A stretch of DNA of 64,000 nt from Micromonospora sp. CCTCC AA 2012012 (GTDB taxonomy: Bacteria > Actinomycetota > Actinomycetes > Mycobacteriales > Micromonosporaceae), in the NCBI RefSeq assembly GCF_040499845.1, contig NZ_CP159342.1, forward strand, positions 2,604,001-2,668,000. The letters are read 5' to 3'. A program made the position numbers and the translations under genes. Under the pieces are notes generated by a model. It made no database searches. It was given only the letters and a program-made list of their open reading frames with translations, and was not told where the DNA came from. This document shows positions 50,743-57,907 of this stretch, one piece after another. The stretch's first letter is position 1, and every line of letters begins with the position of its first letter.

Positions 50743-51969
50743 TCACGCCGCGAACCGGACCGGAAGCTCCAGCAGGCCGCGGAACGGCGACGCCGCCGGC
50801 AGCCGGCGCAGCTGCGCGACCGGCGTGCCGAGCCGCAGCCCCGGTAGCCGGCGCAGCAGCGCCCCGATGCCGAGCTGGGCCTCCATCCGGGCGAGCGAGA
50901 CCCCCAGGCAGTAGTGGACGCCGTAGCCGAACCCGACGTGCGGGCCGCGTTCGCGGCACAGGTCCAGCCGGTCCGGCTCGGTGAAGTGCGCCGGGTCGTG
51001 GTTCGCCGCGTTGATCACCACGCCGACGATCGACCCGCTCGGGATGTGGACCCCCCGGTAGTCGACGTCCTCGGTGGCGATCCGGGGACTGGCCACCGGC
51101 AGCGGACCGTCGAACCGGAGCAGCTCCTCGATCGCCGAGGGCAGCAGCTCCGGCCGGGCGCGCAGCAGGTCGAGCTGGTCGGGGTGGGTCAGCAGGGCCA
51201 CCACGGCGTTGCCGATGAAGTCCGCGGTGGTCTGGTGACCGGCGAAGAGCAGCAGGAACGAGGTGGTCACGAGTTCCGACTCGGAGAGCTTCCCGTCCTG
51301 GTCGCAGGCGGAGATCAGGGCGCTGATCAGGTCGTCGGCGGGGTCCGCGCGTTTGGCCTTCACCAGGTCGACGAAGTAGTGGTGCAGCCGCAACTGGGCG
51401 TCCTGCACCGCGGCCCGGTCCTCCTGCGGGGTACGCCCCGACGACCCGGACGTCCGGATCACCTGGGTCCAGTCGAGCACCGGGTCGTGGTCGGCCACCG
51501 GGATGCCGAGCAGCTCGCTGATCACCCGCATGGGCAGCGGGATGGCGAAGTCGTGCATCAGCTCGGCCTGCCCCTGCGGGACGATCTTGTCGAGCAGGTC
51601 GTCCACGATCTGCGCCACCCGGGGCCGCAGCGCCTCGATGCGGCGGGGCGCGAACGCCTGCGAGACGATCCGGCGCAGCCGGGTGTGCTCCGGCGGGTCC
51701 GAGTTGAGCATGTTCCGGTTCAGGCCCTCCGAGTTCGGCCCGAAGATCCGCAGGTAGTGCTGGCCCGGCCCGTACAGGTCCTTGGAGAGCCGGGGGTCGG
51801 TCAGCGCCGCCCGGGCGTCGTCCATCCTGGTGATCAGGTAGGAGTCGAACCGGGGCGAACCGACCGGGCAGACCGGGGCCTCGTCCCGCAGCCGGGCGAA
51901 GGTGGGATAGGGGTCGGCGGCGAACTCGTCGGTGTACAGCTCCGAAGCGGGCACCACGTGCTCGGTCAT
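50743..51969 (-). CDS. Cytochrome P450
   Basis: A 408-aa soluble bacterial P450. The heme loop is FGYGVHYCLGVSLAR (Cys ligand), the K-helix ExxR is EELLR, and the I-helix oxygen-activating motif reads LFAGHQTTADF, with Gln where most P450s have Asp or Glu before the Thr pair. The ATG overlaps the ABM gene stop (ATGA). It probably hydroxylates or couples the product of the adjacent tailoring genes; a ferredoxin partner is not encoded nearby. Confidence 0.9.
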   Translation of the reverse strand: MTEHVVPASELYTDEFAADPYPTFARLRDEAPVCPVGSPRFDSYLITRMDDARAALTDPRLSKDLYGPGQHYLRIFGPNSEGLNRNMLNSDPPEHTRLRRIVSQAFAPRRIEALRPRVAQIVDDLLDKIVPQGQAELMHDFAIPLPMRVISELLGIPVADHDPVLDWTQVIRTSGSSGRTPQEDRAAVQDAQLRLHHYFVDLVKAKRADPADDLISALISACDQDGKLSESELVTTSFLLLFAGHQTTADFIGNAVVALLTHPDQLDLLRARPELLPSAIEELLRFDGPLPVASPRIATEDVDYRGVHIPSGSIVGVVINAANHDPAHFTEPDRLDLCRERGPHVGFGYGVHYCLGVSLARMEAQLGIGALLRRLPGLRLGTPVAQLRRLPAASPFRGLLELPVRFAA

Positions 51970-52286
51970 CTCGCCCCCTCCGACGCGCTGCGCACGCTGT
52001 GCAGCACCTGGTAGGTGTGCCGCTGCGCGGACTCGCGCAGCTCCCGGACCACGCGCAGCAGCTCGTCCCGCTGCTCGCTGCGGCCGAAGGCGTCCAGCCG
52101 GTCGCGGTCCGCCCAGTCGCTGATGATGAGATAGCTGCGCGGGTCGTCGGCGTCGCGGACGAGGTCCTGGTGCAGGCAGCCGTCCAGGGTGCGGATCTTC
52201 TCGGCCGCCGACAGCCACTCCGCCTCGAACTGCTCCTCGCAGCCGGGCCGGGTACGCATCGCCAGCACGGTCCGTACGGTCGTCAT
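51966..52286 (-). CDS. Antibiotic biosynthesis monooxygenase (ABM) domain protein
   Basis: A 106-aa single ABM domain (VRTVLAMRTRPGCEEQFEAE, SYLIISDWADRDRLDAFGRS). Cofactor-free ABM enzymes such as ActVA-Orf6 oxidise anthrones to quinones in aromatic polyketide pathways. It overlaps both neighbours by 4 bp and is related to the two ABM domains at the start of the next upstream gene. Confidence 0.83.
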   Translation of the reverse strand: MTTVRTVLAMRTRPGCEEQFEAEWLSAAEKIRTLDGCLHQDLVRDADDPRSYLIISDWADRDRLDAFGRSEQRDELLRVVRELRESAQRHTYQVLHSVRSASEGAR

Positions 52287-54583
52287 CGCGCACCCCGGAA
52301 CACCAGCTGGAGGTTCTTGCCGAGCGCGTCGGCGTCGACGGGCTGGCTGCGGAACCCGACGTGCCCGTCGGGGCGGATCAGGTACAGGGCGCTCCCGGCG
52401 ACGCCGTACGCGGCCCGGAACTCACCCCCGGCGTCCTGCACCACCGGCGGGTCGAGCGGCGCGGGCGCCGGGGCGTCCGGGTGCAGCAGCAGATAGACGT
52501 CGACCTGTCCGGCGGTCTGCCGGCGCACGTCGGCGCAGAGCGTCCGCACCCCGGCGAGGGTGGCGGCGTCGGCCGACGCGTCGGCGTAGAGCAGCAGGGT
52601 GTGCCGGGTGCCGCCGATCAGGTCGTACAGCCGCAGCGGGTGTCCGACGCCCCGGCGGCGCAGGCCACCGACGTCGGGGGCGCGGTCGCCGGGCGCGGGG
52701 CCGGACCGCAGCGCGTCCGGCGCGGCGAGCGACTCGCCGACGAGCGGGCTGTCCGCGTAGCTCAGCAGCATCGACATCTCCTGGAGGAACTGCCGCTTCA
52801 GGTCCTCGCGGTCCAGCTCGTCGGTGAACGCCATCCGCACCGCCCGGCCGACGATCTCCTCGCCCTCCGGGCGCCGCTCGGTCTCGTAGCTGTCCAGCAG
52901 CCCGGGCGCGGCGACCCCCCGGACCGCCAGGGCCAGCTTCCACGCCAGGTTCCAGGCGTCCTGGATGCCGGTGTTCATGCCCTGCCCACCGGCCGGCGGG
53001 TGCAGGTGCGCGGCGTCACCGGCCACGAAGACCCGGCGGTCGCCGTACCGGTCGACGATGCCGTGACTGATCCGGAACACCGACGACCAGCGCAGGTTCG
53101 ACACGCGGGTGCCGGGCGGGGCCAGCCGGTCGACCGCGGCCTGGACGTCGTCGAGGGTGGGCTCGGCCAGCTCCTCGCTGAACCCGGGTGGGGCGTCCTG
53201 CCCGCCGGTCTGGGCGAAGAACCGGGGCGGCGCCAGGGTCGCGATCCGGTAGCGCGACTCGCCGCGCAGCGGGACGCAGACCAGCATGCCGTCCATCCGG
53301 CCGTCGGTCTCGTGCATGAACCGCAGCAGGTGCCCCGCCGGCATGTCCCAGTCCACGTCGACGTCGCCGAGCATGAACAGCTGCGGGAACCGGCCCAGCC
53401 CGCCGGAGAACGTCAACCCGAGCAGCTCCCGGACCCGGCTGTGCGCGCCGTCGCAGCCGACCAGGTACCGGGCGCGTACCGTCTCCTCGCCCGTCTGGGT
53501 GGCGAGGGTGGCCGTCACACCGTCGTCGTCCTGGGTGAACGCGACCAGCTCGGCCCCGCGCTGCGGGCGTACGCCGAGGGTGGCGAGTCGTTCGGTGAGG
53601 AGGCGCTCGGTCTCGTACTGCGGCAGGCCGAGGTGCGCGTAGGGCAGTTCCGGCAGCTCCCAGCTCATCCGGTGGGTCTCGTGCCCGTTGACGAACACCA
53701 TGTTGCCGGTCAGCCAGATGCCGGCGTCCATGGCCTCCCGCACGATGCCCTGGCGCTCCCAGATCTCCATCGTGCGGCAGTGCACGCCGATCGCCTTGTC
53801 GGCCTGCCCGGGCGGGGTGGCCCGCTTCTCGACCAGCCGGCAGTCGACGCCGCGCCGGGCCAGCTCGACGGCGGTGGTCAGCCCGGTCGGTCCCGCTCCG
53901 ACGATGAGTACGTCCGTTGTCGTGTGCACGTCGGTCTCCTTGCCCCTGCTCGGTTCTCGCCTGCTGTCGGGTTGGTCCACGCGCCCGCTGTCGGGATGGT
54001 CCACGCGGTGGAAGAGGCGGCGCCGGATGTCGAGGAGGAACGGCGCGATCGGGCCGGCCTCCTCCTGCGCGTGGGCCGGATTGCGGATCCAGTGGAAGAA
54101 CTCGGCCTCCCCGCGCCACTCGGCGAAGATGTGGAAGAGATCCGAGCCGGGCTCACGCAGCAGGTCCTCGCGCAGGTAACCCGGCACCCGGCCCATCCGC
54201 GCGGTGACCTCGGGATAGCCCCGTTCGAACTCGGGCAGCCGGTCGGCCGGCACGGTGAGCTCGACGTCCACGAAGATCGTGGACCCGGCACCGGGGGTGT
54301 CCCGCATGACCAGGACGTCGTCCGCCCCGGACGGCTCGGTCAACGGCCGGAGCGCGGCGACGAGAGCCGCGGCGACCGGCCCGCGTTCGTGCTCGCGCCA
54401 CGCGGACTCGTCGACCCACTCGGTGACGACGACGAACGCGCGGGTGTCGTGGGCGTCCCGCAGCAGGTCCCGCCCGAGGTTGCCGGGCACCGCGCCGAGC
54501 TGTCCGGCCACCGTCCGCCAGGCGGCCTCCACGTCGGGTTCGGCACCGGGGCGCGCACGGATCCGCAGCATCGTCCTGATCAT
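52283..54583 (-). CDS. ABM-ABM-FAD monooxygenase fusion (aromatic hydroxylase)
   Basis: A 766-aa open frame. Residues 1-95 and 100-190 are two ABM domains (MLRIRARPGAEPDVEAAW; VDVELTVPADRLPEFERG). After a short hydrophilic linker, residues 219-766 are a PgaE/MtmOIV-type FAD hydroxylase: VLIVGAGPTGLTTAVELA, GCDGAHSRVRELLG, VFVAGDAAHLHPPAGGQGMN, and a C-terminal thioredoxin-like domain. A Shine-Dalgarno and GTG sit exactly at the FAD-domain start (53929), so either one fused protein or two overlapping products are made. Expected to hydroxylate an aromatic polyketide-like ring using NAD(P)H. Confidence 0.82.
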   Translation of the reverse strand: MIRTMLRIRARPGAEPDVEAAWRTVAGQLGAVPGNLGRDLLRDAHDTRAFVVVTEWVDESAWREHERGPVAAALVAALRPLTEPSGADDVLVMRDTPGAGSTIFVDVELTVPADRLPEFERGYPEVTARMGRVPGYLREDLLREPGSDLFHIFAEWRGEAEFFHWIRNPAHAQEEAGPIAPFLLDIRRRLFHRVDHPDSGRVDQPDSRREPSRGKETDVHTTTDVLIVGAGPTGLTTAVELARRGVDCRLVEKRATPPGQADKAIGVHCRTMEIWERQGIVREAMDAGIWLTGNMVFVNGHETHRMSWELPELPYAHLGLPQYETERLLTERLATLGVRPQRGAELVAFTQDDDGVTATLATQTGEETVRARYLVGCDGAHSRVRELLGLTFSGGLGRFPQLFMLGDVDVDWDMPAGHLLRFMHETDGRMDGMLVCVPLRGESRYRIATLAPPRFFAQTGGQDAPPGFSEELAEPTLDDVQAAVDRLAPPGTRVSNLRWSSVFRISHGIVDRYGDRRVFVAGDAAHLHPPAGGQGMNTGIQDAWNLAWKLALAVRGVAAPGLLDSYETERRPEGEEIVGRAVRMAFTDELDREDLKRQFLQEMSMLLSYADSPLVGESLAAPDALRSGPAPGDRAPDVGGLRRRGVGHPLRLYDLIGGTRHTLLLYADASADAATLAGVRTLCADVRRQTAGQVDVYLLLHPDAPAPAPLDPPVVQDAGGEFRAAYGVAGSALYLIRPDGHVGFRSQPVDADALGKNLQLVFRGAR
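53929..53941 (-). promoter_or_regulatory. Internal ribosome binding site and GTG start
   Basis: AAGGAGA (53941-53935) followed after 5 nt by GTG (53929), which opens the FAD hydroxylase domain within the ABM-ABM-FMO frame. It would give a 548-aa hydroxylase of the usual family length. Confidence 0.55.
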
Positions 54584-54750
54584 GAAAATCTCCTCTGCCG
54601 GCCGGTCCCGGCCGGGGCGCCCGGACCACGACGACGTCGCCGTCCGACCCTGTCCGGCCGGGCGTCACCCGGCCGTCACCGGCGACCGGAGAGGAGTCCA
54701 CGCCCGGTGACGCCCCGGGTACGGTGCTGTCCGTCGTGGAGGAGGATCGG

Positions 54751-55215
54751 GTGCGGTGTGACTGCTGTGGTGACGTGCTGGACGACCAGCGGCTCCGCTG
54801 GGAGTACGACCTCCCGGACGAGCTGGTGGACGCTCCGGAGGAGATCAGCTACCGCAGCCGCGCGGTCGTCCTCTCCGAGGTGGGCAGCTTCCTGCGGTGC
54901 ATCGCGCCGATCCACCTCGACACCGGGGCGGTCGCCCGGATCGGCGCGTGGGTCGCGATCCTCGGCGACGCCCGCGCGGTGATGGCTGCCGGCCGCGCCG
55001 GCGGCGACGCCTGGGAGTCCCTGCGCTTCACCGGCGTCCTGGCCAACACGCTCGGTCCCTGGCCCGAGATCCACCGTCCGGTGGTGTCGGTCGCCGTCTC
55101 CGGGCCCGAGCTGGTGCCGCTGCTCGTCAGCAGCCGGGACCCTCGGATGCGCGACGTGCTGACCCGCAGCTGGCCCCACCCGGACGTGGTCCCGCCGCGC
55201 GGGCGGCACCGCTGA
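54751..55215 (+). CDS. DUF2199-like protein
   Basis: A 154-aa protein with an N-terminal CDCC pair (VRCDCCGDVLDD), IHLDTGAVARIGAWVAIL and ESLRFTGVLANTLGPWPE, resembling DUF2199 proteins, function unknown. GTG 54751 is chosen because GGAGGAGG lies 5 nt upstream; longer frames from 54724 or 54736 exist. It is a lone plus-strand gene between two minus-strand biosynthetic blocks. Confidence 0.65.
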   Translation: MRCDCCGDVLDDQRLRWEYDLPDELVDAPEEISYRSRAVVLSEVGSFLRCIAPIHLDTGAVARIGAWVAILGDARAVMAAGRAGGDAWESLRFTGVLANTLGPWPEIHRPVVSVAVSGPELVPLLVSSRDPRMRDVLTRSWPHPDVVPPRGRHR

Positions 55216-55231
55216 ACCCGGGAGGGCGGGG

Positions 55232-55266
55232 GCCGCGCCCCGGGACACGTCGCCCCGGGGCGCGGC
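55232..55266. terminator. Bidirectional terminator hairpin
   Basis: A perfect 13-bp stem (55232-55244 with 55254-55266) and 9-nt loop between the convergent DUF2199 and acyl-AMP ligase genes; it closes the NRPS operon. Confidence 0.72.
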
Positions 55267-55272
55267 GGGAGA

Positions 55273-56955
55273 TCACCAGGTCTTGAGGGTCCCGTCGAGG
55301 TGACGGGCGCGGGTGGCCCGGCGCTGCACCTTCCCGCTGGTCGTACGCGGCAGCCCGCCCGGCCGCAGCAGGACCACCGCGCCCACCGGGGCCTGGTGTT
55401 CCTCGGCCACGCCCCGGCGCACCGCGGCGACCATCTCCGCGCGGGCGCGCCGTTCCGTCTCGCTTCCCGCCGCGCCGCCGCGGGCCGTCTCCACCGCGAT
55501 CCCCAGCACCGTCTCGCCGGAGCGCTCCAGCGCGAACGCCGCCGAGCGGCCCGCGGCCAGGCCGGGATGGCAGCCGTCCACCGTGCGCTCGACGTCCTGC
55601 GGGAAGATGTTCCGCCCGTCGATGATGATCAGGTCGTCGGCCCGGCCCAGCACGTACAGCTCACCGTCGCGGAAGAACCCCAGGTCGCCGGTGCGCAGGT
55701 GGGCCGCGTCGACACCGTGGCCGAAGCGGGCGGCGGTGGCCTCGGGCTGCTGCCAGTAGCCGGCCGCCACACTGGGGCCGGCGACGCGGATCTCGCCGAT
55801 CTCGTCGGCGTCGAGGACGGCCCCGGTCTCCGGGTCGCAGACCACCACGTCGAGGTTCCGGGCGGGTGCGCCACACGAGACGATCCGCCGGGCGGGGGCG
55901 TCGCCGGCCGGGGTGAGCGTGCCGCGTTCCAGCGCCTCGGCGTCGAGGTCGACGTAGCGCAGCGGGCCCGGGTCCCGCCGGCCGCTCACGTACAGGGTCG
56001 CCTCGGCCAGGCCGTAGGACGGCATGAACCCCGCCGGGGAGAAGCCGGCCGGGGCGAACGCGGCGGCGAACCGGGTGAAGGTGTCGTGGCGCACCGGTTC
56101 GGCGCCGTTGAGCAACCACTTCCAGCTCGACAGGTCCAGCTCGGCGATCGTCGCCGCGGGCGTCCGGGCGGCGCACAGGTCGTACGCGAAGTTCGGCGCG
56201 CTGCTGACGTAGCCGCGGTACCGGCTGACCGCCTCGGGCCAGACCGCCGGGCGCATCAGGAACGCGGCGGGCGGGATGAGCACCACGGTGCCCGCCGCCC
56301 GGATCGCGGTGAGCACCTGGCCGAGGCCCATGTCGTGATAGAGCGGCAGCCAGCTCACCACGGTGAAGTCGACGTGGTGCGCGTCGAGGACGTCGGCGAC
56401 CTCGGTGAAGTTCGCGACGACGTTGCCGTGGGTGATCACCGCGCCCTTCGGCGCGCTGGTCGAGCCCGAGGTGTACTGGAGGAACAGCGGGGTGTCCGGG
56501 CCGACCGGCACCGGTTCCCACCCCGGCGGCGCGGTGGCGGCGGGGTCCAGCACGGTGACCTCGCCCGGCAGGTCGTACCGCTGCGCGGCGAAGTCGGCGT
56601 CGGTGAGGATGAGCGCGGGGTCGGCGTCCTTGGCGATGCCGGCCAGCCGCTCCACCCCGCCGGTGGCGGCGTGCGGGTAGGGCACCGGCACCCCGATCAG
56701 ACCGGCGTAGGCGCAGGCGAAGAAGCCGACGAAGAAGTCGACCCCGGTCGGGTGGACCAGCAGCGCCCGGCTCCCGGGCACGGTGCGCGCGGCGAGACCG
56801 GCCGCGGCGGCCCGGACCCGGGCCTCCAGTTCGGCGTACGTGACGGACTCGACCTCGGCCCCGGTGCGGTCCAGGACGATCAGGGCCCGGCTGTCGGGCC
56901 GGCGGCGTGCCGCGTCGCGGAGCATCGCGGCGGCGTCGGCGGGCGTCCCGGTCAC
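55273..56955 (-). CDS. Fatty acyl-AMP ligase (FAAL)
   Basis: A 560-aa adenylate-forming enzyme that activates a fatty acid for loading onto an acyl carrier protein, initiating a lipopeptide. The motifs are QYTSGSTSAPKGAVITHGN (P-loop), SWLPLYHDMGLGQVL, MPSYGLAEATLYVS and DGRNIFPQDVERTV, characteristic of FAALs rather than CoA ligases. The C-terminal lysine motif is TTSGKVQRRAT. The GTG start overlaps the mbtH stop. No stand-alone ACP gene is visible; the acceptor is probably a PCP or ACP encoded to the right of the window. Confidence 0.87.
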   Translation of the reverse strand: MTGTPADAAAMLRDAARRRPDSRALIVLDRTGAEVESVTYAELEARVRAAAAGLAARTVPGSRALLVHPTGVDFFVGFFACAYAGLIGVPVPYPHAATGGVERLAGIAKDADPALILTDADFAAQRYDLPGEVTVLDPAATAPPGWEPVPVGPDTPLFLQYTSGSTSAPKGAVITHGNVVANFTEVADVLDAHHVDFTVVSWLPLYHDMGLGQVLTAIRAAGTVVLIPPAAFLMRPAVWPEAVSRYRGYVSSAPNFAYDLCAARTPAATIAELDLSSWKWLLNGAEPVRHDTFTRFAAAFAPAGFSPAGFMPSYGLAEATLYVSGRRDPGPLRYVDLDAEALERGTLTPAGDAPARRIVSCGAPARNLDVVVCDPETGAVLDADEIGEIRVAGPSVAAGYWQQPEATAARFGHGVDAAHLRTGDLGFFRDGELYVLGRADDLIIIDGRNIFPQDVERTVDGCHPGLAAGRSAAFALERSGETVLGIAVETARGGAAGSETERRARAEMVAAVRRGVAEEHQAPVGAVVLLRPGGLPRTTSGKVQRRATRARHLDGTLKTW

Positions 56956-57161
56956 GCCGACACCCCGGCCTGCTCGTGCCGTTGCCGCAGGCTGCGGGGG
57001 CGCATGTCGGTCCAGACCGCGCTGATGTGGTCGAGGCACTCCTGCTTCGTCCCGGCGACACCGGCGTCGGTCCAGCCGTCCGGGTTCTCCCGCCCGTCCG
57101 GCCAGATCGAGTACTGCTCCTCGTGGTTGAGTACCACCTTGTAGCGAAGGTCGTCCGACAT
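56952..57161 (-). CDS. mbtH: MbtH-like protein
   Basis: A 69-aa chaperone of NRPS adenylation domains. The full signature is present: NHEEQYSIWPDGRENPDGW, then CLDHISAVWTDMRPRSLR. ATG 57161 has GAGAGG 6 nt upstream; an ATG two codons earlier overlaps the thioesterase stop. It implies that at least one A domain of the adjacent NRPS needs MbtH for solubility or activity. Confidence 0.95.
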   Translation of the reverse strand: MSDDLRYKVVLNHEEQYSIWPDGRENPDGWTDAGVAGTKQECLDHISAVWTDMRPRSLRQRHEQAGVSA

Positions 57162-57163
57162 GG

Positions 57164-57907
57164 TCATCCTCTCGTGGTCGATACGGCCGCGAGGACGCGG
57201 TCGCGGTGGTGCAGCAGGGCGAAGTGGTCCCCGGTCAGCTCGTGCGCGACGAACGCGCCGGTGGAGACCGCCCGCCAGCCCTGGAGGTCGGCGAGGTCCA
57301 CGGTGGTGTCCCGGTCCCCGACGAAGGCGGTCAGCGGGCAGCCGAGCACCGGTGCGGCGGCCGGCCGACAGCTCTCGACCAGGGTCATGTCGGCCCGCAG
57401 CGGCGTGACGATGAACTGCGCGAACGCCGGGTCCGCGGCGAGGTCCACCGGGATGCCGCCGTGCCGGTCGTGGATCGCGGCGATCAGCGCTGCGTCGGGC
57501 AGCCCGGCGACCGGTGCCAGGTCGCGGCGGACGTCCGGCGGGGCGGCGGCCACCACCAGGTGCGCCGGCGCGGGGGCGTCGCGCCGAGCCAGCTCCCGGG
57601 CCAGCTCGGTGGCGACCAACGCGCCCAGGCTGTTGCCCACCAGCGCGTACGGCACGCAGAGGTGGGCGGCGAGGGCGTCGGCCAGCTCGTCGACCAGGGT
57701 GGCGAGGTCGGTGTGCGGGGTCTCCGCCAGCCGGTTCTCCCGGCCGGGCAGTTGCACGGGCAGGATCTCCACCCCGTCGGGCACGTCGCGCAGCCACCGC
57801 CGGTACGCCGACGCCGCGCCACCGGCGTGCGGGAAGCAGAACAGCCGCAGCCGCGGCAGGGCCGCACCGGCGCGGATCGGCAGGTACGGCCGCGTCAGCT
57901 CAGGCAT
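57164..57907 (-). CDS. Type II thioesterase
   Basis: A 247-aa alpha/beta hydrolase that removes wrong or stalled acyl groups from carrier domains. It has LFCFPHAGGAASAYRRW at the N-terminus, nucleophile elbow GNSLGALVATELA (Asn replaces the common His before Ser), acidic FVGDRDTTVDLADL, and His in LTGDHFALLH. Its start lies within the last codons of the NRPS gene (8-bp overlap), so it is co-translated. Confidence 0.9.
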   Translation of the reverse strand: MPELTRPYLPIRAGAALPRLRLFCFPHAGGAASAYRRWLRDVPDGVEILPVQLPGRENRLAETPHTDLATLVDELADALAAHLCVPYALVGNSLGALVATELARELARRDAPAPAHLVVAAAPPDVRRDLAPVAGLPDAALIAAIHDRHGGIPVDLAADPAFAQFIVTPLRADMTLVESCRPAAAPVLGCPLTAFVGDRDTTVDLADLQGWRAVSTGAFVAHELTGDHFALLHHRDRVLAAVSTTRG

